A stretch of 64,000 nt of DNA, taken from the NCBI RefSeq assembly GCF_024623725.1, contig NZ_JANKHG010000016.1:62001-126000 (forward strand), written 5' to 3'. Below, piece by piece: positions 35,045-45,464 of this stretch. Every line of letters starts with the position of its first letter. The stretch's first letter is position 1. Origin of the DNA: Limnobacter parvus. Its GTDB lineage: Bacteria > Pseudomonadota > Gammaproteobacteria > Burkholderiales > Burkholderiaceae_B. The translations under genes were made by a program, and so were the position numbers. The notes below the pieces were generated by a model that ran no database searches, was not told where the DNA came from, and saw nothing but the letters and a program-made list of their open reading frames with translations.

Positions 35045-35959
35045 TTAGTCGACAGCTTTCTGGCCGTGCAAACAGACCCAGCCATCGCGTTCTGCCCAAA
35101 CCGCCATATTGATCCACTGGCGGTAATGCTCAATTACCTCTTCAGCCTGGCGAGCCAAAACGCCCGACAGCACCAATTGCCCACCTGCTTCCACATGATT
35201 GCACAGCGAGGGCGCCAGCACTTTCAAGGGGTTGGACAAGATATTGGCCACCACCACGGGGAACTGGCGCTTGGCCAGCGGGAAATCGGGCAGGCCACAA
35301 GGCATTTCAACCCCGTTGTTGCTGGCGTTGTAGGCTGTGCTGTCCACGGCTTGGGGGTCAATGTCCACGCCAATGGCTTCTGAAGCGCCCAGCTTGAGCG
35401 CAGCAATACCCAAAATGCCAGAACCACAGCCGTAGTCCAGCACGCTTTGGCCTTTCAGCGGAAATTCACTAAGCCAGCGCAAACACAGGGCAGTGGTGGG
35501 GTGCGAGCCAGTGCCAAAAGCCAAGCCAGGGTCGAGCACCAAATTGATTCGATCATCGATGTGTTGGGGTTCATGCCAAGAGGGCACAATCCACAAGCGG
35601 GCTGAAATCGGAATGGGTTCGAATTGAGCCTGGGTGATTCGTACCCAGTCCTCTTGAGGCACTTCGGTGTAGTCAATTTTCACATCGCCTAGCAACTCGG
35701 CTGGAATTTCCGCGAAAATTTGTTGACCTTCGGCCTTGTTGCGAAACAGGGCTACCACATGGTTCAGGTGCCACGCCGCTGATTCTGGCTCCATGCCGGG
35801 TTCGCCGAACAGGGGCTGTTCGTCTTCGCTATCAGCATTGGCGTCTTCAAGGCTGACCGCCAAGGCACCCAGTTCCATAAGCATGTCGGAAACTTCATCC
35901 GCTTGCTCAAAGGGCAGGGTTAGCTTGGCTTGAATCAGCGGTGCGGCCTGTTGGGTCAT
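35045..35959 (-). CDS. prmA: Ribosomal protein L11 methyltransferase
   Basis: 304 residues. The SAM-binding motif DYGCGSGILGIAALKLGA is followed by IGVDIDPQAV and the VVANILSNPL motif of N-methyltransferases; the N-terminal ~100 residues form the L11-recognition domain. PrmA trimethylates L11 at several sites using S-adenosylmethionine. It is 1 base away from accC and lies in the accB-accC-prmA operon typical of betaproteobacteria. Confidence 0.92.
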   Translation of the reverse strand: MTQQAAPLIQAKLTLPFEQADEVSDMLMELGALAVSLEDANADSEDEQPLFGEPGMEPESAAWHLNHVVALFRNKAEGQQIFAEIPAELLGDVKIDYTEVPQEDWVRITQAQFEPIPISARLWIVPSWHEPQHIDDRINLVLDPGLAFGTGSHPTTALCLRWLSEFPLKGQSVLDYGCGSGILGIAALKLGASEAIGVDIDPQAVDSTAYNASNNGVEMPCGLPDFPLAKRQFPVVVANILSNPLKVLAPSLCNHVEAGGQLVLSGVLARQAEEVIEHYRQWINMAVWAERDGWVCLHGQKAVD

Positions 35960-37309
35960 TTATTTAAACCGCGCTTCAAGTTTGTGCTCAAGGTAGTGAA
36001 TACTGGTGCCGCCTTCTACAAAGCGGGCATCTTCCATTAGTTCACGATGCAGGGCCGTGTTGGTTTTAATGCCATCCACAACCAATTCAGCCAGGGCTTG
36101 GCGCATGCGGGCCATGGCCTGCTTCCGGTCTTCGCCGTAGGTAATTACTTTCGCGATCATTGAATCGTAGTGCGGCGGTACGTTGTAGCCACTGTACACA
36201 TGGGAATCCACACGCACGCCAGGGCCGCCCGGTGCATGCCAATTCTTGATTGGGCCGGGTGAAGGCACAAACTTGAACGGATCTTCGGCATTGATTCGAC
36301 ATTCCATGGCGTGGCCACGGAACTCAATGTCGCGTTGGCGAAAGCGCAGCTTTTGGCCAGCCGCAATGCGAATTTGCTCTTGAACAATGTCCACGCCGGT
36401 GATCATTTCGGTCACCGGGTGTTCAACCTGCACGCGGGTGTTCATTTCAATGAAATAGAACTCGCCGTTCTCGTACAGGAACTCGAAGGTGCCTGCGCCA
36501 CGGTATGCAATTTTTCGGCAAGCTTCCGCGCAGCGTTCGCCAATGCGTTCAATCAGACGGCGGGGAATGTTGGGTGCTGGCGCTTCTTCAATTACTTTTT
36601 GGTGGCGGCGCTGCATGGAACAATCGCGCTCGCCCAGCCAAACGGCGTTTTTGTGCTCGTCTGCGAGAATCTGAATTTCAATGTGGCGCGGGTTTTCAAG
36701 GAATTTTTCCATGTAAACCGCTGGGTTGTTGAATGCAGAACCCGCTTCGTTTTTGGTCATTGTGACCGCATTCAGAAGTGCCGCTTCAGTGTGCACCACG
36801 CGCATGCCACGGCCACCGCCGCCGCCAGCGGCTTTAATGATAACCGGGTAGCCAACCTGGCGTGCAATCTTCACGATTTCGCGAGGGTCGTCGGGCAGCT
36901 CGCCTTCAGAACCGGGCACGCAAGGTACTCCTGCGGCAATCATGGCGCGCTTGGCAGAAACTTTGTCGCCCATTAACAGAATGGATTCTGAGCGGGGGCC
37001 GATGAATACAAATCCGCTTTTTTCAACACGGTCTGCGAAGCTGGCGTTTTCAGACAGAAAACCGTAACCAGGGTGGATGGCTTCGGAGTCCGTTACCTCT
37101 GCCGCGCTAATAATAGCGGGGATGTTCAGGTAACTCTCTTTGGAGCTGGGCGGGCCAATGCAAACCGATTCGTCGGCCAGCTTCACATACTTGGCATCCA
37201 CGTCGGCGGTGGAATACACCACCACGGTTTTTATGCCCATTTCTTTGCAGGCGCGAAGAATGCGCAAGGCTATTTCGCCGCGATTGGCGATCAGAATTTT
37301 TCCAAACAT
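35960..37309 (-). CDS. accC: Acetyl-CoA carboxylase biotin carboxylase subunit
   Basis: 449 residues from the ATG at 37309 ([17 protein letters not shown]); this N-terminus is universal for AccC. ATP-grasp signatures are visible ([28 protein letters not shown]). It carboxylates biotin on AccB with ATP and bicarbonate in the first step of fatty acid synthesis. Full length for the family. Confidence 0.96.
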   Translation of the reverse strand: MFGKILIANRGEIALRILRACKEMGIKTVVVYSTADVDAKYVKLADESVCIGPPSSKESYLNIPAIISAAEVTDSEAIHPGYGFLSENASFADRVEKSGFVFIGPRSESILLMGDKVSAKRAMIAAGVPCVPGSEGELPDDPREIVKIARQVGYPVIIKAAGGGGGRGMRVVHTEAALLNAVTMTKNEAGSAFNNPAVYMEKFLENPRHIEIQILADEHKNAVWLGERDCSMQRRHQKVIEEAPAPNIPRRLIERIGERCAEACRKIAYRGAGTFEFLYENGEFYFIEMNTRVQVEHPVTEMITGVDIVQEQIRIAAGQKLRFRQRDIEFRGHAMECRINAEDPFKFVPSPGPIKNWHAPGGPGVRVDSHVYSGYNVPPHYDSMIAKVITYGEDRKQAMARMRQALAELVVDGIKTNTALHRELMEDARFVEGGTSIHYLEHKLEARFK

Positions 37310-37325
37310 GGTGGTTGCTCCTGTT

Positions 37326-37787
37326 CTATTCAATGATGAACAGAGCTTGACCAAACTCCACGGGTTGACCGTTTTCAACCAGAATTGCCTTTACCACGCC
37401 AGATTTGTCGCACTCAATTTCATTGAGCAGCTTCATGGCTTCAATAATGCAAATGGTTTGGCCTTCTTTTACCGTGCTGCCAATTTCAACAAAGTTGGAT
37501 GCACCTGGGCTTGGGGCGCGGTAAAACGTACCGACCATGGGCGATTCTACTTTGTGGCCTGCGTCTACTGGGGCGCTAGGTGTTTCAATCGCGGCCGCAG
37601 CTACAGCCGCCGCAGTGGGCGCAGCCATGGCAGGTGCCTGTTGCATCATCTGCTGTGGCATGGCCATGGTGTATTGGGGTTGGCTTTTAACGATGCGTAC
37701 CTTGCCTTCGCCTTCAGTCACTTCCAGTTCGGAAATGTCAGATTCAGCGACCAGGTCGATCAATGTTTTTAGCTTTCTGAGGTCCAT
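37326..37787 (-). CDS. accB: Acetyl-CoA carboxylase biotin carboxyl carrier protein
   Basis: 153 residues. The N-terminal helix [23 protein letters not shown] and the C-terminal biotinyl domain with EAMKLLNEI, whose Lys takes the biotin, are diagnostic. An Ala/Pro-rich linker (residues ~45-75) joins them. First gene of the accB-accC-prmA operon, 16 bases before accC. Confidence 0.96.
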   Translation of the reverse strand: MDLRKLKTLIDLVAESDISELEVTEGEGKVRIVKSQPQYTMAMPQQMMQQAPAMAAPTAAAVAAAAIETPSAPVDAGHKVESPMVGTFYRAPSPGASNFVEIGSTVKEGQTICIIEAMKLLNEIECDKSGVVKAILVENGQPVEFGQALFIIE

Positions 37788-37967
37788 TCACTTGCTCCAT
37801 CTAGGGATGGTTGGTTTTATATGGCAATACACAACCAAGCGACAGGCTAATTGAGCCTAACTTCGCTTAGTGTGCACTGAAAATCAATTATTTTCTACCT
37901 TGATGGGCTTTGTCGAACCTTGCTTCATGATTCGCCCAGCCAAAGTGTTGCGAGAGCATACCCGATT

Positions 37968-38465
37968 TTACCGCTGCAGTGCGTTAGTGATAGTACTCAT
38001 CTGTATCCTGCCGGCTTCTGCGAGTATTTGATTACCATTTTCGTCCAAAATGACCGTAAATGGTAATCCACCCTGTTGGTTGCCCAGCACCTTGCCCAAT
38101 TCAGTACCAGTCATGCCTGCCAGCACGATGGGATAATTTACAGGGGTTTTTTGAAGAAATTGCTCGACGTTGCTGGGTGAATCAATTGCAATGCCAATAA
38201 GCTCCACATTTTGCGTCAACAGTTGCGGGTATAGCTCGTCAAGCTCGGGCATTTCTTCCACGCAGGGTGGGCACCAAGTGGCCCAGAAGTTCAGCACCAC
38301 AACCCGACCTTTCAAAGCGCCAAGGTCCAGTGAACCGCCCTGTGGCGTGTCAAATGTATAGCCGTTTAATGGGTAGGCGGGCTCGCCTTGCGGCTTCAAG
38401 CCAAAATACAGGCCAATGGCCAAAGCCAAAATCGCGGTCACAATCGGGATTAGTTTGTTTTTCAT
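37968..38465 (-). CDS. TlpA-like thiol-disulfide oxidoreductase
   Basis: 165 residues with an N-terminal membrane anchor (LIPIVTAILALAIGLYFGL) and a periplasmic thioredoxin fold with WATWCPPCVEEMP, the CxxC redox motif. Likely reduces disulfides in envelope proteins, for example in cytochrome c maturation. It overlaps the upstream gene by 4 bases. Confidence 0.88.
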   Translation of the reverse strand: MKNKLIPIVTAILALAIGLYFGLKPQGEPAYPLNGYTFDTPQGGSLDLGALKGRVVVLNFWATWCPPCVEEMPELDELYPQLLTQNVELIGIAIDSPSNVEQFLQKTPVNYPIVLAGMTGTELGKVLGNQQGGLPFTVILDENGNQILAEAGRIQMSTITNALQR

Positions 38466-39073
38466 GGTGCTTCTATTTGGCTTATCAATCGGGCCAGGCC
38501 CGCTGTGTCGGTTTGAAAAGGGGTTCCGTCGGGCGCTTGCCTGTTCAGCAAGCCACGGCGTTGTACATGGTTGGCCACGCCCAGCTGAAACCAGCGCTGT
38601 TTCCAGCGAAAAGCCACAGCGGGGAATGATTTGCCAGCCAGCAAGGCGTCTTCACAGGCTTCGAAGTTGATGTTCTGGTTCAACAGCCAGAAGTCCACCT
38701 CTTTTTCATCGTCTGCAAATGCAATGATGTGCACATCAGAATGGGCGCTACCAGTGCCATTCACCGCCGCGCCATACACAATGGGCTCAAACTGCTGCAT
38801 GCCTTGCATGAATAGGAGTGCCACTTCGCGCAATTCGTTCAATTCGCCGGGTTGGCTGTCGGCTTGAAACAGGGCTTGGTAGGCGCGTACTTCATCTTGA
38901 ATGTCTTGATCCGAGGGCAGGCGTTCCCGTGGAATTCGCTGTTTGCCCACCTTGGCTTTCACGGCCTGGTTGCGCGCGGTGGCATAGTCCAAACCTTCCT
39001 CGGCGATCAATCGGGCGGCTGTCATCGCAATTTCAATGCGAAGTTCGTCTTGCGGGGCGAAGAATTCTTCCAT
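38462..39073 (-). CDS. Conserved protein of unknown function next to mpl
   Basis: 203 residues. The N-terminal ~80 residues are helical (IAMTAARLIAEEGLDYATARNQAV), superficially TetR-like. The middle part (IVYGAAVNGTGSAHSDVHIIAF) has a nucleotidyltransferase-like look, but no full motif. Divergent from mpl and overlapping the TlpA gene. No function can be assigned. Confidence 0.65.
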   Translation of the reverse strand: MEEFFAPQDELRIEIAMTAARLIAEEGLDYATARNQAVKAKVGKQRIPRERLPSDQDIQDEVRAYQALFQADSQPGELNELREVALLFMQGMQQFEPIVYGAAVNGTGSAHSDVHIIAFADDEKEVDFWLLNQNINFEACEDALLAGKSFPAVAFRWKQRWFQLGVANHVQRRGLLNRQAPDGTPFQTDTAGLARLISQIEAP

Positions 39074-39135
39074 ACCGGCAGTGTATCCAAATTCACAGGC
39101 ACTACAATATGGGCTTGTTCTGAAAGGAAGAAAGA

Positions 39136-40533
39136 ATGCACATCCATATTCTGGGAATTTGTGGCACCTTTATGGGCGGCGTTGCCCAGTTGGCCAAGGC
39201 CCTGGGCCACAAAGTAACCGGTTGCGATACCAATGTTTACCCGCCCATGAGCACCCAGCTAACCCAGGCGGGCATTGAGCTCACTGAAGGCTTTGGGGTG
39301 GAACAACTGGCTATAAAGCCCGATTTGTGGGTAGTTGGCAATGTGGTTTCACGCGGTAACCCTTTGATGGAAGCCATTTTGAATCAGGGTTTGGCCTACA
39401 CCAGCGGCCCTCAGTGGGTGGGCGAGCATATTCTGCGCGGTCGCAAGGTGTTGGCCGTGGCAGGCACGCATGGCAAAACCAGCACCAGTTCAATGTTGGC
39501 CTGGGTGTTGCAGCAAGCTGGTTTAAATCCCGGTTTTGTCATTGGTGGTGTGCCCAGTGGTTTTGGTGTGTCGGCCACGCTGGGGCAGGGCGATTGCTTT
39601 GTAATTGAAGCCGATGAATACGACACAGCGTTTTTCGACAAGCGTTCGAAGTTTGTGCACTATCGGCCCACCGTGGCGGTGTTGAACAACCTTGAATTTG
39701 ACCATGCCGATATATTCCCCGACTTGGCAGCCATTGAAACCCAGTTTCACCACTTGGTGCGTACTGTGCCTTCTGAGGGGCGTGTGGTTTGCCCTGCCAA
39801 TACAGAATCGCTGGAACGCGTGCTGAAACGAGGTTGCTGGACACCTGTGGAGCGTTTTTCAGCCAGTGGTGAGGCCGCACCCTGGCAGGCGCGTGTACTG
39901 GGCGCCTCGAAGTTTGAGGTGCTGAACAACGGCGAAGTGAAAGGTACGGTGGAGTGGGGTTGGTCTGGCTTGCACAATGTAAACAATGCGCTGGCGGTGG
40001 TGGCTGCGGCCCATGCGGTGGGTGTGAATGTGGCCGATGCTTGCAGTTACTTAAGCGAATTCCCCGGTGTGAAGCGCCGCATGGAATTGCGCGGTGAAGC
40101 GGGCGGTGTGAAGGTGTACGACGATTTTGCCCACCACCCCACAGCCATTGCCACCACACTGGAAGGCGCCAGGGCCCGCATGGCGGAAATTGCGGCGAGC
40201 AAGGGCGAGGAAAGTGGGCGATTGATTGCCCTGTTCGAGCCCCGTTCAAACACCATGAAAATGGGCACTTTGGCGCAAGCCTTGCCCGCATCGTTCAAAG
40301 AAGCCCATGCGGTGGCGTGCTACACCGCCGGTATTCAATGGGATGTGCTCGACACCCTGGGCAGCCTGGGCGAACGCTTGTTCACCAGCAACCACCTGGA
40401 TGAAATTATTGACCATGTGGTGGCGCAGGCCCGGCCCGGCGACTGGATTTTGGCCATGAGCAATGGCTCGTTCGGCGGTATTCATGAAAAGCTGATTGGT
40501 GCCTTGGCCCAGGCGGCAGGGGTGCGGGTTTGA
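39136..40533 (+). CDS. mpl: UDP-MurNAc:L-Ala-gamma-D-Glu-meso-DAP ligase
   Basis: 465 residues of the Mur ligase family. MHIHILGICGTFMGGVAQLAK is the Mpl-type start, GTHGKTSTSSML the ATP P-loop, and YDDFAHHPTAI the C-terminal Mur signature. Mpl ligates recycled murein tripeptide to UDP-MurNAc in the cytoplasm. First gene of a compact operon reaching mtgA. Confidence 0.95.
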   Translation: MHIHILGICGTFMGGVAQLAKALGHKVTGCDTNVYPPMSTQLTQAGIELTEGFGVEQLAIKPDLWVVGNVVSRGNPLMEAILNQGLAYTSGPQWVGEHILRGRKVLAVAGTHGKTSTSSMLAWVLQQAGLNPGFVIGGVPSGFGVSATLGQGDCFVIEADEYDTAFFDKRSKFVHYRPTVAVLNNLEFDHADIFPDLAAIETQFHHLVRTVPSEGRVVCPANTESLERVLKRGCWTPVERFSASGEAAPWQARVLGASKFEVLNNGEVKGTVEWGWSGLHNVNNALAVVAAAHAVGVNVADACSYLSEFPGVKRRMELRGEAGGVKVYDDFAHHPTAIATTLEGARARMAEIAASKGEESGRLIALFEPRSNTMKMGTLAQALPASFKEAHAVACYTAGIQWDVLDTLGSLGERLFTSNHLDEIIDHVVAQARPGDWILAMSNGSFGGIHEKLIGALAQAAGVRV

Positions 40534-41174
40534 CCCCTTTTAATTTAAGCAGCCCCGGCGGCTTTGGACGCACCCGCGACGTGGCCGATTTGGTGGTGTA
40601 TCTGCACGGGTTTCGATCTTCATCCAAATCGGTGAAAGCGCAAAAAATGATCGATACCTTTGCGCGGGCTGGCCTTAGCAGCCATTTGTGGGTGCCGGAT
40701 CTGCCTGCATCGCCCGCGCAAGCGCTGGCCTTGATCGAGCAACAGGTCGACTCACGCCTGCAAAGCCAGCCCGACACAACGCTGACCTTTTTTGGCAGTT
40801 CACTGGGCGGCTATTACGCCACGGTACTAGGCGAATTGCACACGCAGGCCAGCGTGGTGTTGCTGAACCCGGCAATTCGGCCTTACGACGATTTGCAAGA
40901 CCAAATCGGCAAAAAGAAAGTGTATTTTTCCGACGAAGAAATTGAATTTGTGCCCGCTTACCTGGGCGATTTAAAGGCCATGGAGCAAACCAGCCTTACC
41001 GACCCAGCACGATATTTTTTGGTGGCTGCCCGCGACGATGAAGTGCTGAACTGTGACACCATGCTGGCGCGTTACCCCGGCGCACACCAACTGCATTTGC
41101 TGGGCTCAGACCATGCCTTGAGCGATTTCGACGACATTCTGCCCTTTGTAAAACTGGCGGTGGGTTTGCAATGA
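40530..41174 (+). CDS. YqiA/YcfP-type alpha/beta-hydrolase esterase
   Basis: 214 residues. VVYLHGFRSS near the N-terminus and FFGSSLGGYYATVLGE (nucleophile Ser) are typical of the YqiA-type esterases; the C-terminal GSDHALSDF supplies the His. The TTG start (40530) overlaps the mpl stop; an internal GTG is a possible alternative. Small-ester hydrolase, substrate unknown. Confidence 0.85.
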   Translation: MTPFNLSSPGGFGRTRDVADLVVYLHGFRSSSKSVKAQKMIDTFARAGLSSHLWVPDLPASPAQALALIEQQVDSRLQSQPDTTLTFFGSSLGGYYATVLGELHTQASVVLLNPAIRPYDDLQDQIGKKKVYFSDEEIEFVPAYLGDLKAMEQTSLTDPARYFLVAARDDEVLNCDTMLARYPGAHQLHLLGSDHALSDFDDILPFVKLAVGLQ

Positions 41175-41719
41175 CCGGTGTTGTGGCCTGGACCAGGCAC
41201 TGCCCACCCGGGTGGCCAACGTGGGCACGCGATTGGGCTACCTCCCAGGGTTCGCTAACCCAGCGTTTGGTGGGTTTGAACAAGGGGTTTAAAGTAGAGC
41301 CTGTGGTGCAGGGCAAGGCGCGGGTGCTGCTAGATGCGGCCCAAAGAAAGCAGATGATGCGCCAGCGTTTGGTGCGTTTGCATGTGAACGGGGCCCCGGT
41401 GGTGCTGGCACAAACCTTGGTGAAAATGCATGGCCCTGTGAACGATTGGCATTTTTGGCGGGGCCTGGGCACACGCTCGCTGGGCACGGTGCTTTTTTCC
41501 GACCCGCAGGTAAAACGCGGTGAATTGTACTTCGCGCGTTTGCCGTTGCGCCAAGCTTGGGTACAGCAGTTGTTGAACCCGGCTTTGCGCGCTGAAATGA
41601 ACAAGATGGGCCAAGGCCGCGTGTGGTACGCCCGCTGTGCGCAGTTTTCGCGCAAACCCAACCGAACACCGTTGTGGGTCATGGAAGTGTTCCTGCCCCA
41701 ACTTGAACACCTTATTTAG
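41171..41719 (+). CDS. ubiC: Chorismate lyase family protein
   Basis: 182 residues. The RQRLVRLHVNGAPVVLAQTL and GTRSLGTVLFSD segments and the C-terminal YARCAQFSRKPNRTPLWVMEVFLP fit chorismate-pyruvate lyase, which makes 4-hydroxybenzoate for ubiquinone. Overlaps the esterase gene by 4 bases. Moderately divergent from the E. coli protein. Confidence 0.8.
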   Translation: MTGVVAWTRHCPPGWPTWARDWATSQGSLTQRLVGLNKGFKVEPVVQGKARVLLDAAQRKQMMRQRLVRLHVNGAPVVLAQTLVKMHGPVNDWHFWRGLGTRSLGTVLFSDPQVKRGELYFARLPLRQAWVQQLLNPALRAEMNKMGQGRVWYARCAQFSRKPNRTPLWVMEVFLPQLEHLI

Positions 41720-41727
41720 GACAGTTG

Positions 41728-43722
41728 ATGAATTTGTATTACGAAGAGGCCGGAGCCTTCAAAGTAGGCCGCGTGCTTCAAGAGCAAGGCAATGCCTTTC
41801 AGGTAGAAACCTTGCATGGCAAACGCACCAAGGTGAAAGCCAACAGTGTGATGCTGAAATTCGATGCGCTGGAATGTGCAGAATTCCACACGCAGGTAGA
41901 AGCCTTGGCCAAGGAAGTAGACATCGAGTTTTTGTGGGAATGTGCGCCCGAAGGTGAATTCGATTTCACTGTGATGGCCAAGGAGTACTTTGGTGAAAAG
42001 CCAAGTGTGGTGCAGCAGGCCGCAACTTTGGCTGCATTGCACGCAGCCCCGGTTCAGTTCCACCGCAAGGGCAAGGGCATGTACCGCGCAGCCCCGCCAG
42101 AAATTTTACAGGCGGCCCTGGCTGGTTTGGAAAAGAAACGTTTGGCTGCTGAGCAACAGCAGGCTTGGGCCGATGCGCTGGTGCGCCGTGAACTGCCCGA
42201 GGGCTTCGCCAAGCAAGCTGCCACTTTGCTGGTGCGGCCTGATAAAAACAGTGCCGAGTACAAAGCGCTGATGCTGGCCTGCACGGAAGCGGGCCGTTCG
42301 CCCGATGTGTTGCTGATTGAATGTGGTGCCTTTGCTTCGGTGCATGAAATGATGCGTGCGCGTTTTTCTGCGATTCACTTCCCGAAGGGCACTGAAATTG
42401 ATTTGCCCGCACCGCCGGTGCCCGCCGATTTGGCCGAACTGCCTGTGGCCAATGTGCGCGCTTTTTCAATTGACGATATTTCAACCACAGAAATTGACGA
42501 CGCATTCAGTGTGGTTTGGCTGGATAAAAACCGCGCAAAAATTGGTGTGCACATTGCTGCACCCGCGCTGTTGATTCCGCGTGGCAGCCCTTACGACCGT
42601 GTGGCCCGCGAACGCCTTTCAACCGTGTATGCACCCGGAGACAAAATTACCATGTTGCCTGACCAGGTGGTGGAATTGTCTACATTGGCTGAAGGCCGCA
42701 CCGTGCCGTCGGTCAGTATTTATGTGGAAGTCAGCACGGAAACTGGCGAGCTGTTAAGTGAACCCTACAGCACCATTGAACAAGTGCCCATGGCCGCCAA
42801 CCTGCGCCACAACCACCTGGATGCAGCACTTTCTAAAGAAGTGCTGGAAGACCCTGAACTGAATGAATTGGATGTGGTGGGCGAGTTTTTCCCCGCGCTG
42901 AAAATGTTGTGGAAAAGTTCATGCGTGCTGCGCATGGAACGTGAAGTTGTGCGTGGCCAGCCCGAGAAACACACCCGCATTGATTTCAATTTTTATGTAG
43001 ATGAAAGTGGTACGGTTGAAATTCAACCCCGCCGCCGCGATGCACCGCTTGACCTCTTGGTGGCCGAATGGATGATCTACGTGAACCGCGAATGGGGCGG
43101 CATGCTGGATGAATGCAAGGTCACCGGCATTTACCGCGTGCAACCGCCCATGGGCCGCGTAAGAATGTCGACCCATGCGGGCCCGCACATTGGCTTGGGC
43201 GTGCCGCAGTACGCATGGAGCACATCGCCCTTACGCCGCTATGTAGATTTGGTGAACCAGCAGCAATTAATTTCATTGCTGCGCCAGGAGCCGCCCGTGT
43301 ACACCGCCACCGATGCGGAACTGCTTTCAGCCGTGAACAGTTTTGATATCACTTACAAAGCCTATGCAGAATTTCAGCAAAGCATGGAACGCTACTGGTG
43401 CCTGCGCTGGATTCAGCAAAAAGGCCGCAAGCAATTCGATGGCGTGGTGGTGAAAGACGAACTGGTTCGGCTCGACGATATTCCTTTGTTTGTGCGCTTG
43501 GTGGGTGTTACCTCGCCAGGCCGCGGTGTTGCAGTGGAAGTGGAACTGGACCAGGTGGATGAACTAACGTTGACTGTGTCATGCAAATTGCTGGCCTTGA
43601 AAAAGGGCACTGCAACGCGCTTGCTGGATGATGAAGAAGAGGAAGAAGTAGAGCTTCCAGAAACGCCAGTGGCTGCGGTTGAAGCAGAGGGCGTGAAGGT
43701 TGAGGGAGACCCCCAAGCGTGA
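41728..43722 (+). CDS. RNB-domain exoribonuclease (RNase II family)
   Basis: 664 residues from the ATG at 41728 with AGGACAG upstream. SIDDISTTEIDDAFSV is the RNB catalytic signature with clustered Asp residues for Mg2+. Near residues 480-500, ARG-rich HAGPHIGLGVPQYAWSTSPLRRYVDL is the conserved C-terminal part of the RNB core. It degrades RNA 3' to 5'. The tail is acidic (DDEEEEEVELPE). Part of the mpl-mtgA operon. Confidence 0.92.
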   Translation: MNLYYEEAGAFKVGRVLQEQGNAFQVETLHGKRTKVKANSVMLKFDALECAEFHTQVEALAKEVDIEFLWECAPEGEFDFTVMAKEYFGEKPSVVQQAATLAALHAAPVQFHRKGKGMYRAAPPEILQAALAGLEKKRLAAEQQQAWADALVRRELPEGFAKQAATLLVRPDKNSAEYKALMLACTEAGRSPDVLLIECGAFASVHEMMRARFSAIHFPKGTEIDLPAPPVPADLAELPVANVRAFSIDDISTTEIDDAFSVVWLDKNRAKIGVHIAAPALLIPRGSPYDRVARERLSTVYAPGDKITMLPDQVVELSTLAEGRTVPSVSIYVEVSTETGELLSEPYSTIEQVPMAANLRHNHLDAALSKEVLEDPELNELDVVGEFFPALKMLWKSSCVLRMEREVVRGQPEKHTRIDFNFYVDESGTVEIQPRRRDAPLDLLVAEWMIYVNREWGGMLDECKVTGIYRVQPPMGRVRMSTHAGPHIGLGVPQYAWSTSPLRRYVDLVNQQQLISLLRQEPPVYTATDAELLSAVNSFDITYKAYAEFQQSMERYWCLRWIQQKGRKQFDGVVVKDELVRLDDIPLFVRLVGVTSPGRGVAVEVELDQVDELTLTVSCKLLALKKGTATRLLDDEEEEEVELPETPVAAVEAEGVKVEGDPQA

Positions 43723-44552
43723 CCACACTGCGTGCACCCATTGGCGAATTGAATTTGAAGAAGGCACTGGTGTTGTCAGTGTTTCTTCATGCGCTTTTGC
43801 TGCTGGTGCATTTTTCCAAGCCGCAGGCAGACACCGCATTTAGTCGCCCGCTGGAAGTAATTTTGGTGAACGCGCAGTCGCAGAAAACTCCGAACGATGC
43901 CAAGGTGCTTGCGCAAGTAGCGCTTGATGGCGGTGGCCAAGCCGACAAAGGCAGGGCCACCACCTTGCCAGGTCAGGCTGAAGACAAAGTGAATCAGCGT
44001 GAGCTGATTGCCAGCCAGGAAAGGCTGAAAGAACTTGAAGCTTTGCAGCGCAGTTTGGCCGGTGCAGAGTTGCGCACCACCCCGCAGAATGAGGTGCTGG
44101 ACACACGACCCGGCAACGACCCGAAAACCCAGCGTGCGCTTGAAATTAAACGCCTTCAGGCACAAATTGCAGACAACATCAAAAGCTACAACGAGCGGCC
44201 CAGAAAGCATTTTTTTTCGCCCCGCACCTCGCCTTACGCATTTGCCATTTACGAAGAAGCCTGGCGCGCCAAAGTAGAGCAAGTGGGCAACGCCAATTAC
44301 CCCGATGAACTCAAGGGCCGAATTTACGGCAAGCTTCGCTTGACTGCTTACATTCGCGCCGATGGCACTCTGGAAGACATTGAAGTAGATCGTTCTTCAG
44401 GCTCGGCAGTGCTGGACCGTGCAGCGCTTCGAATTTTACGCATGTCCACTCCCTTTCCGGCATTCCCTTCCGAAATGCGCGCCAAGGCTGATGTATTGGC
44501 CATTACCCGCACTTGGGTGTTCAGCCGTGACACGATTAGCACGGAATACTAA
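43719..44552 (+). CDS. TonB-family protein
   Basis: 277 residues from a GTG overlapping the previous stop. A short cytoplasmic N-terminus precedes a membrane helix (ALVLSVFLHALLLLVHF), then a charged helical periplasmic linker, then a C-terminal TonB domain (GKLRLTAYIRADGTLEDIEVDRSSGSAVLDRAA). It lacks the long Pro-rich region of classical TonB. It may transduce energy to outer-membrane receptors or serve another envelope function. Confidence 0.85.
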   Translation: MTTLRAPIGELNLKKALVLSVFLHALLLLVHFSKPQADTAFSRPLEVILVNAQSQKTPNDAKVLAQVALDGGGQADKGRATTLPGQAEDKVNQRELIASQERLKELEALQRSLAGAELRTTPQNEVLDTRPGNDPKTQRALEIKRLQAQIADNIKSYNERPRKHFFSPRTSPYAFAIYEEAWRAKVEQVGNANYPDELKGRIYGKLRLTAYIRADGTLEDIEVDRSSGSAVLDRAALRILRMSTPFPAFPSEMRAKADVLAITRTWVFSRDTISTEY

Positions 44553-44579
44553 CTACATGAAAACTCATGGAGAAACCCG

Positions 44580-45464
44580 TTGACCCTTCCCAGTTGTGAT
44601 CAAGACCGTTATGTGGTGATCGGCAATCCGATTGCACATAGTATGTCGCCTGCCATCCACACCGACTTTGCGGCACAACTGGGTTTGCCCTTGCAATACC
44701 AGCGTGTGCTGGCCCCGTTGAATGGCTTTACACAAACTGTGGCGGCCTTGAAAGCTGCAGGCGTGAAAGGTGCGAATGTAACCGTGCCTTTCAAGTTGGA
44801 AGCTTTTGCTCTGGCCACTGAGTGCAGCCCTGCTGCGCAATTTGCTCAAGCGGCCAACACCCTGAAATTCAATGCCGACGGCACCGTGCTGGCCGACAAC
44901 ACCGATGGCGGTGGCTTATGCCGCGACCTGGCTCGGCAGTTAAAAACCCTGGGCTTGCGCATGGACCAATGCCAGGTATTGATGATTGGCGCAGGTGGCG
45001 CAGCCAGTGGCTGTGTGGCCGCATTTCAAGATTCGAGCATTCAACATTTAACTGTTTTGAACCGCACGGTGGGCAAGGCCCGCGAACTGGCGGAACGGGC
45101 TGAAGCCATCGACCTGCCTGCAGCAGGTGGGGCGCTGGATACACCGCCTTCGCATTTCGAAATTCCGGGCGCGCCGGTTGTTATCGTGAATGCTTCGTCA
45201 AGCAGTTTGAAAGGCGATGTGCCTGCACTGCACCCCGACTGGTATGAACGCGCCGTGCTGGTTTACGACATGATGTACGCCGCTGAACCTACGCCTTTTA
45301 TGCAGTCGATTCACAATCCCGAGTTGCCCTGTAGCGACGGCTTGGGCATGTTGGTGTTTCAAGCCCAGCTGGCTTTTGAAGTGTGGACCGGCCAATCGCC
45401 CAATGCGCTGGTAACCTTGAGCAAAGTGCGGCAAATGTTGCTGAACAAAACAAAACAACAATGA
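44580..45464 (+). CDS. aroE: Shikimate dehydrogenase
   Basis: 294 residues from a TTG preceded by GGAG. NPIAHSMSPAIH (shikimate binding), NVTVPFK with the catalytic Lys, DNTDGGG and the NADPH Rossmann GAGGAASG are all in place. It reduces 3-dehydroshikimate to shikimate in the aromatic amino acid pathway. Confidence 0.94.
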   Translation: MTLPSCDQDRYVVIGNPIAHSMSPAIHTDFAAQLGLPLQYQRVLAPLNGFTQTVAALKAAGVKGANVTVPFKLEAFALATECSPAAQFAQAANTLKFNADGTVLADNTDGGGLCRDLARQLKTLGLRMDQCQVLMIGAGGAASGCVAAFQDSSIQHLTVLNRTVGKARELAERAEAIDLPAAGGALDTPPSHFEIPGAPVVIVNASSSSLKGDVPALHPDWYERAVLVYDMMYAAEPTPFMQSIHNPELPCSDGLGMLVFQAQLAFEVWTGQSPNALVTLSKVRQMLLNKTKQQ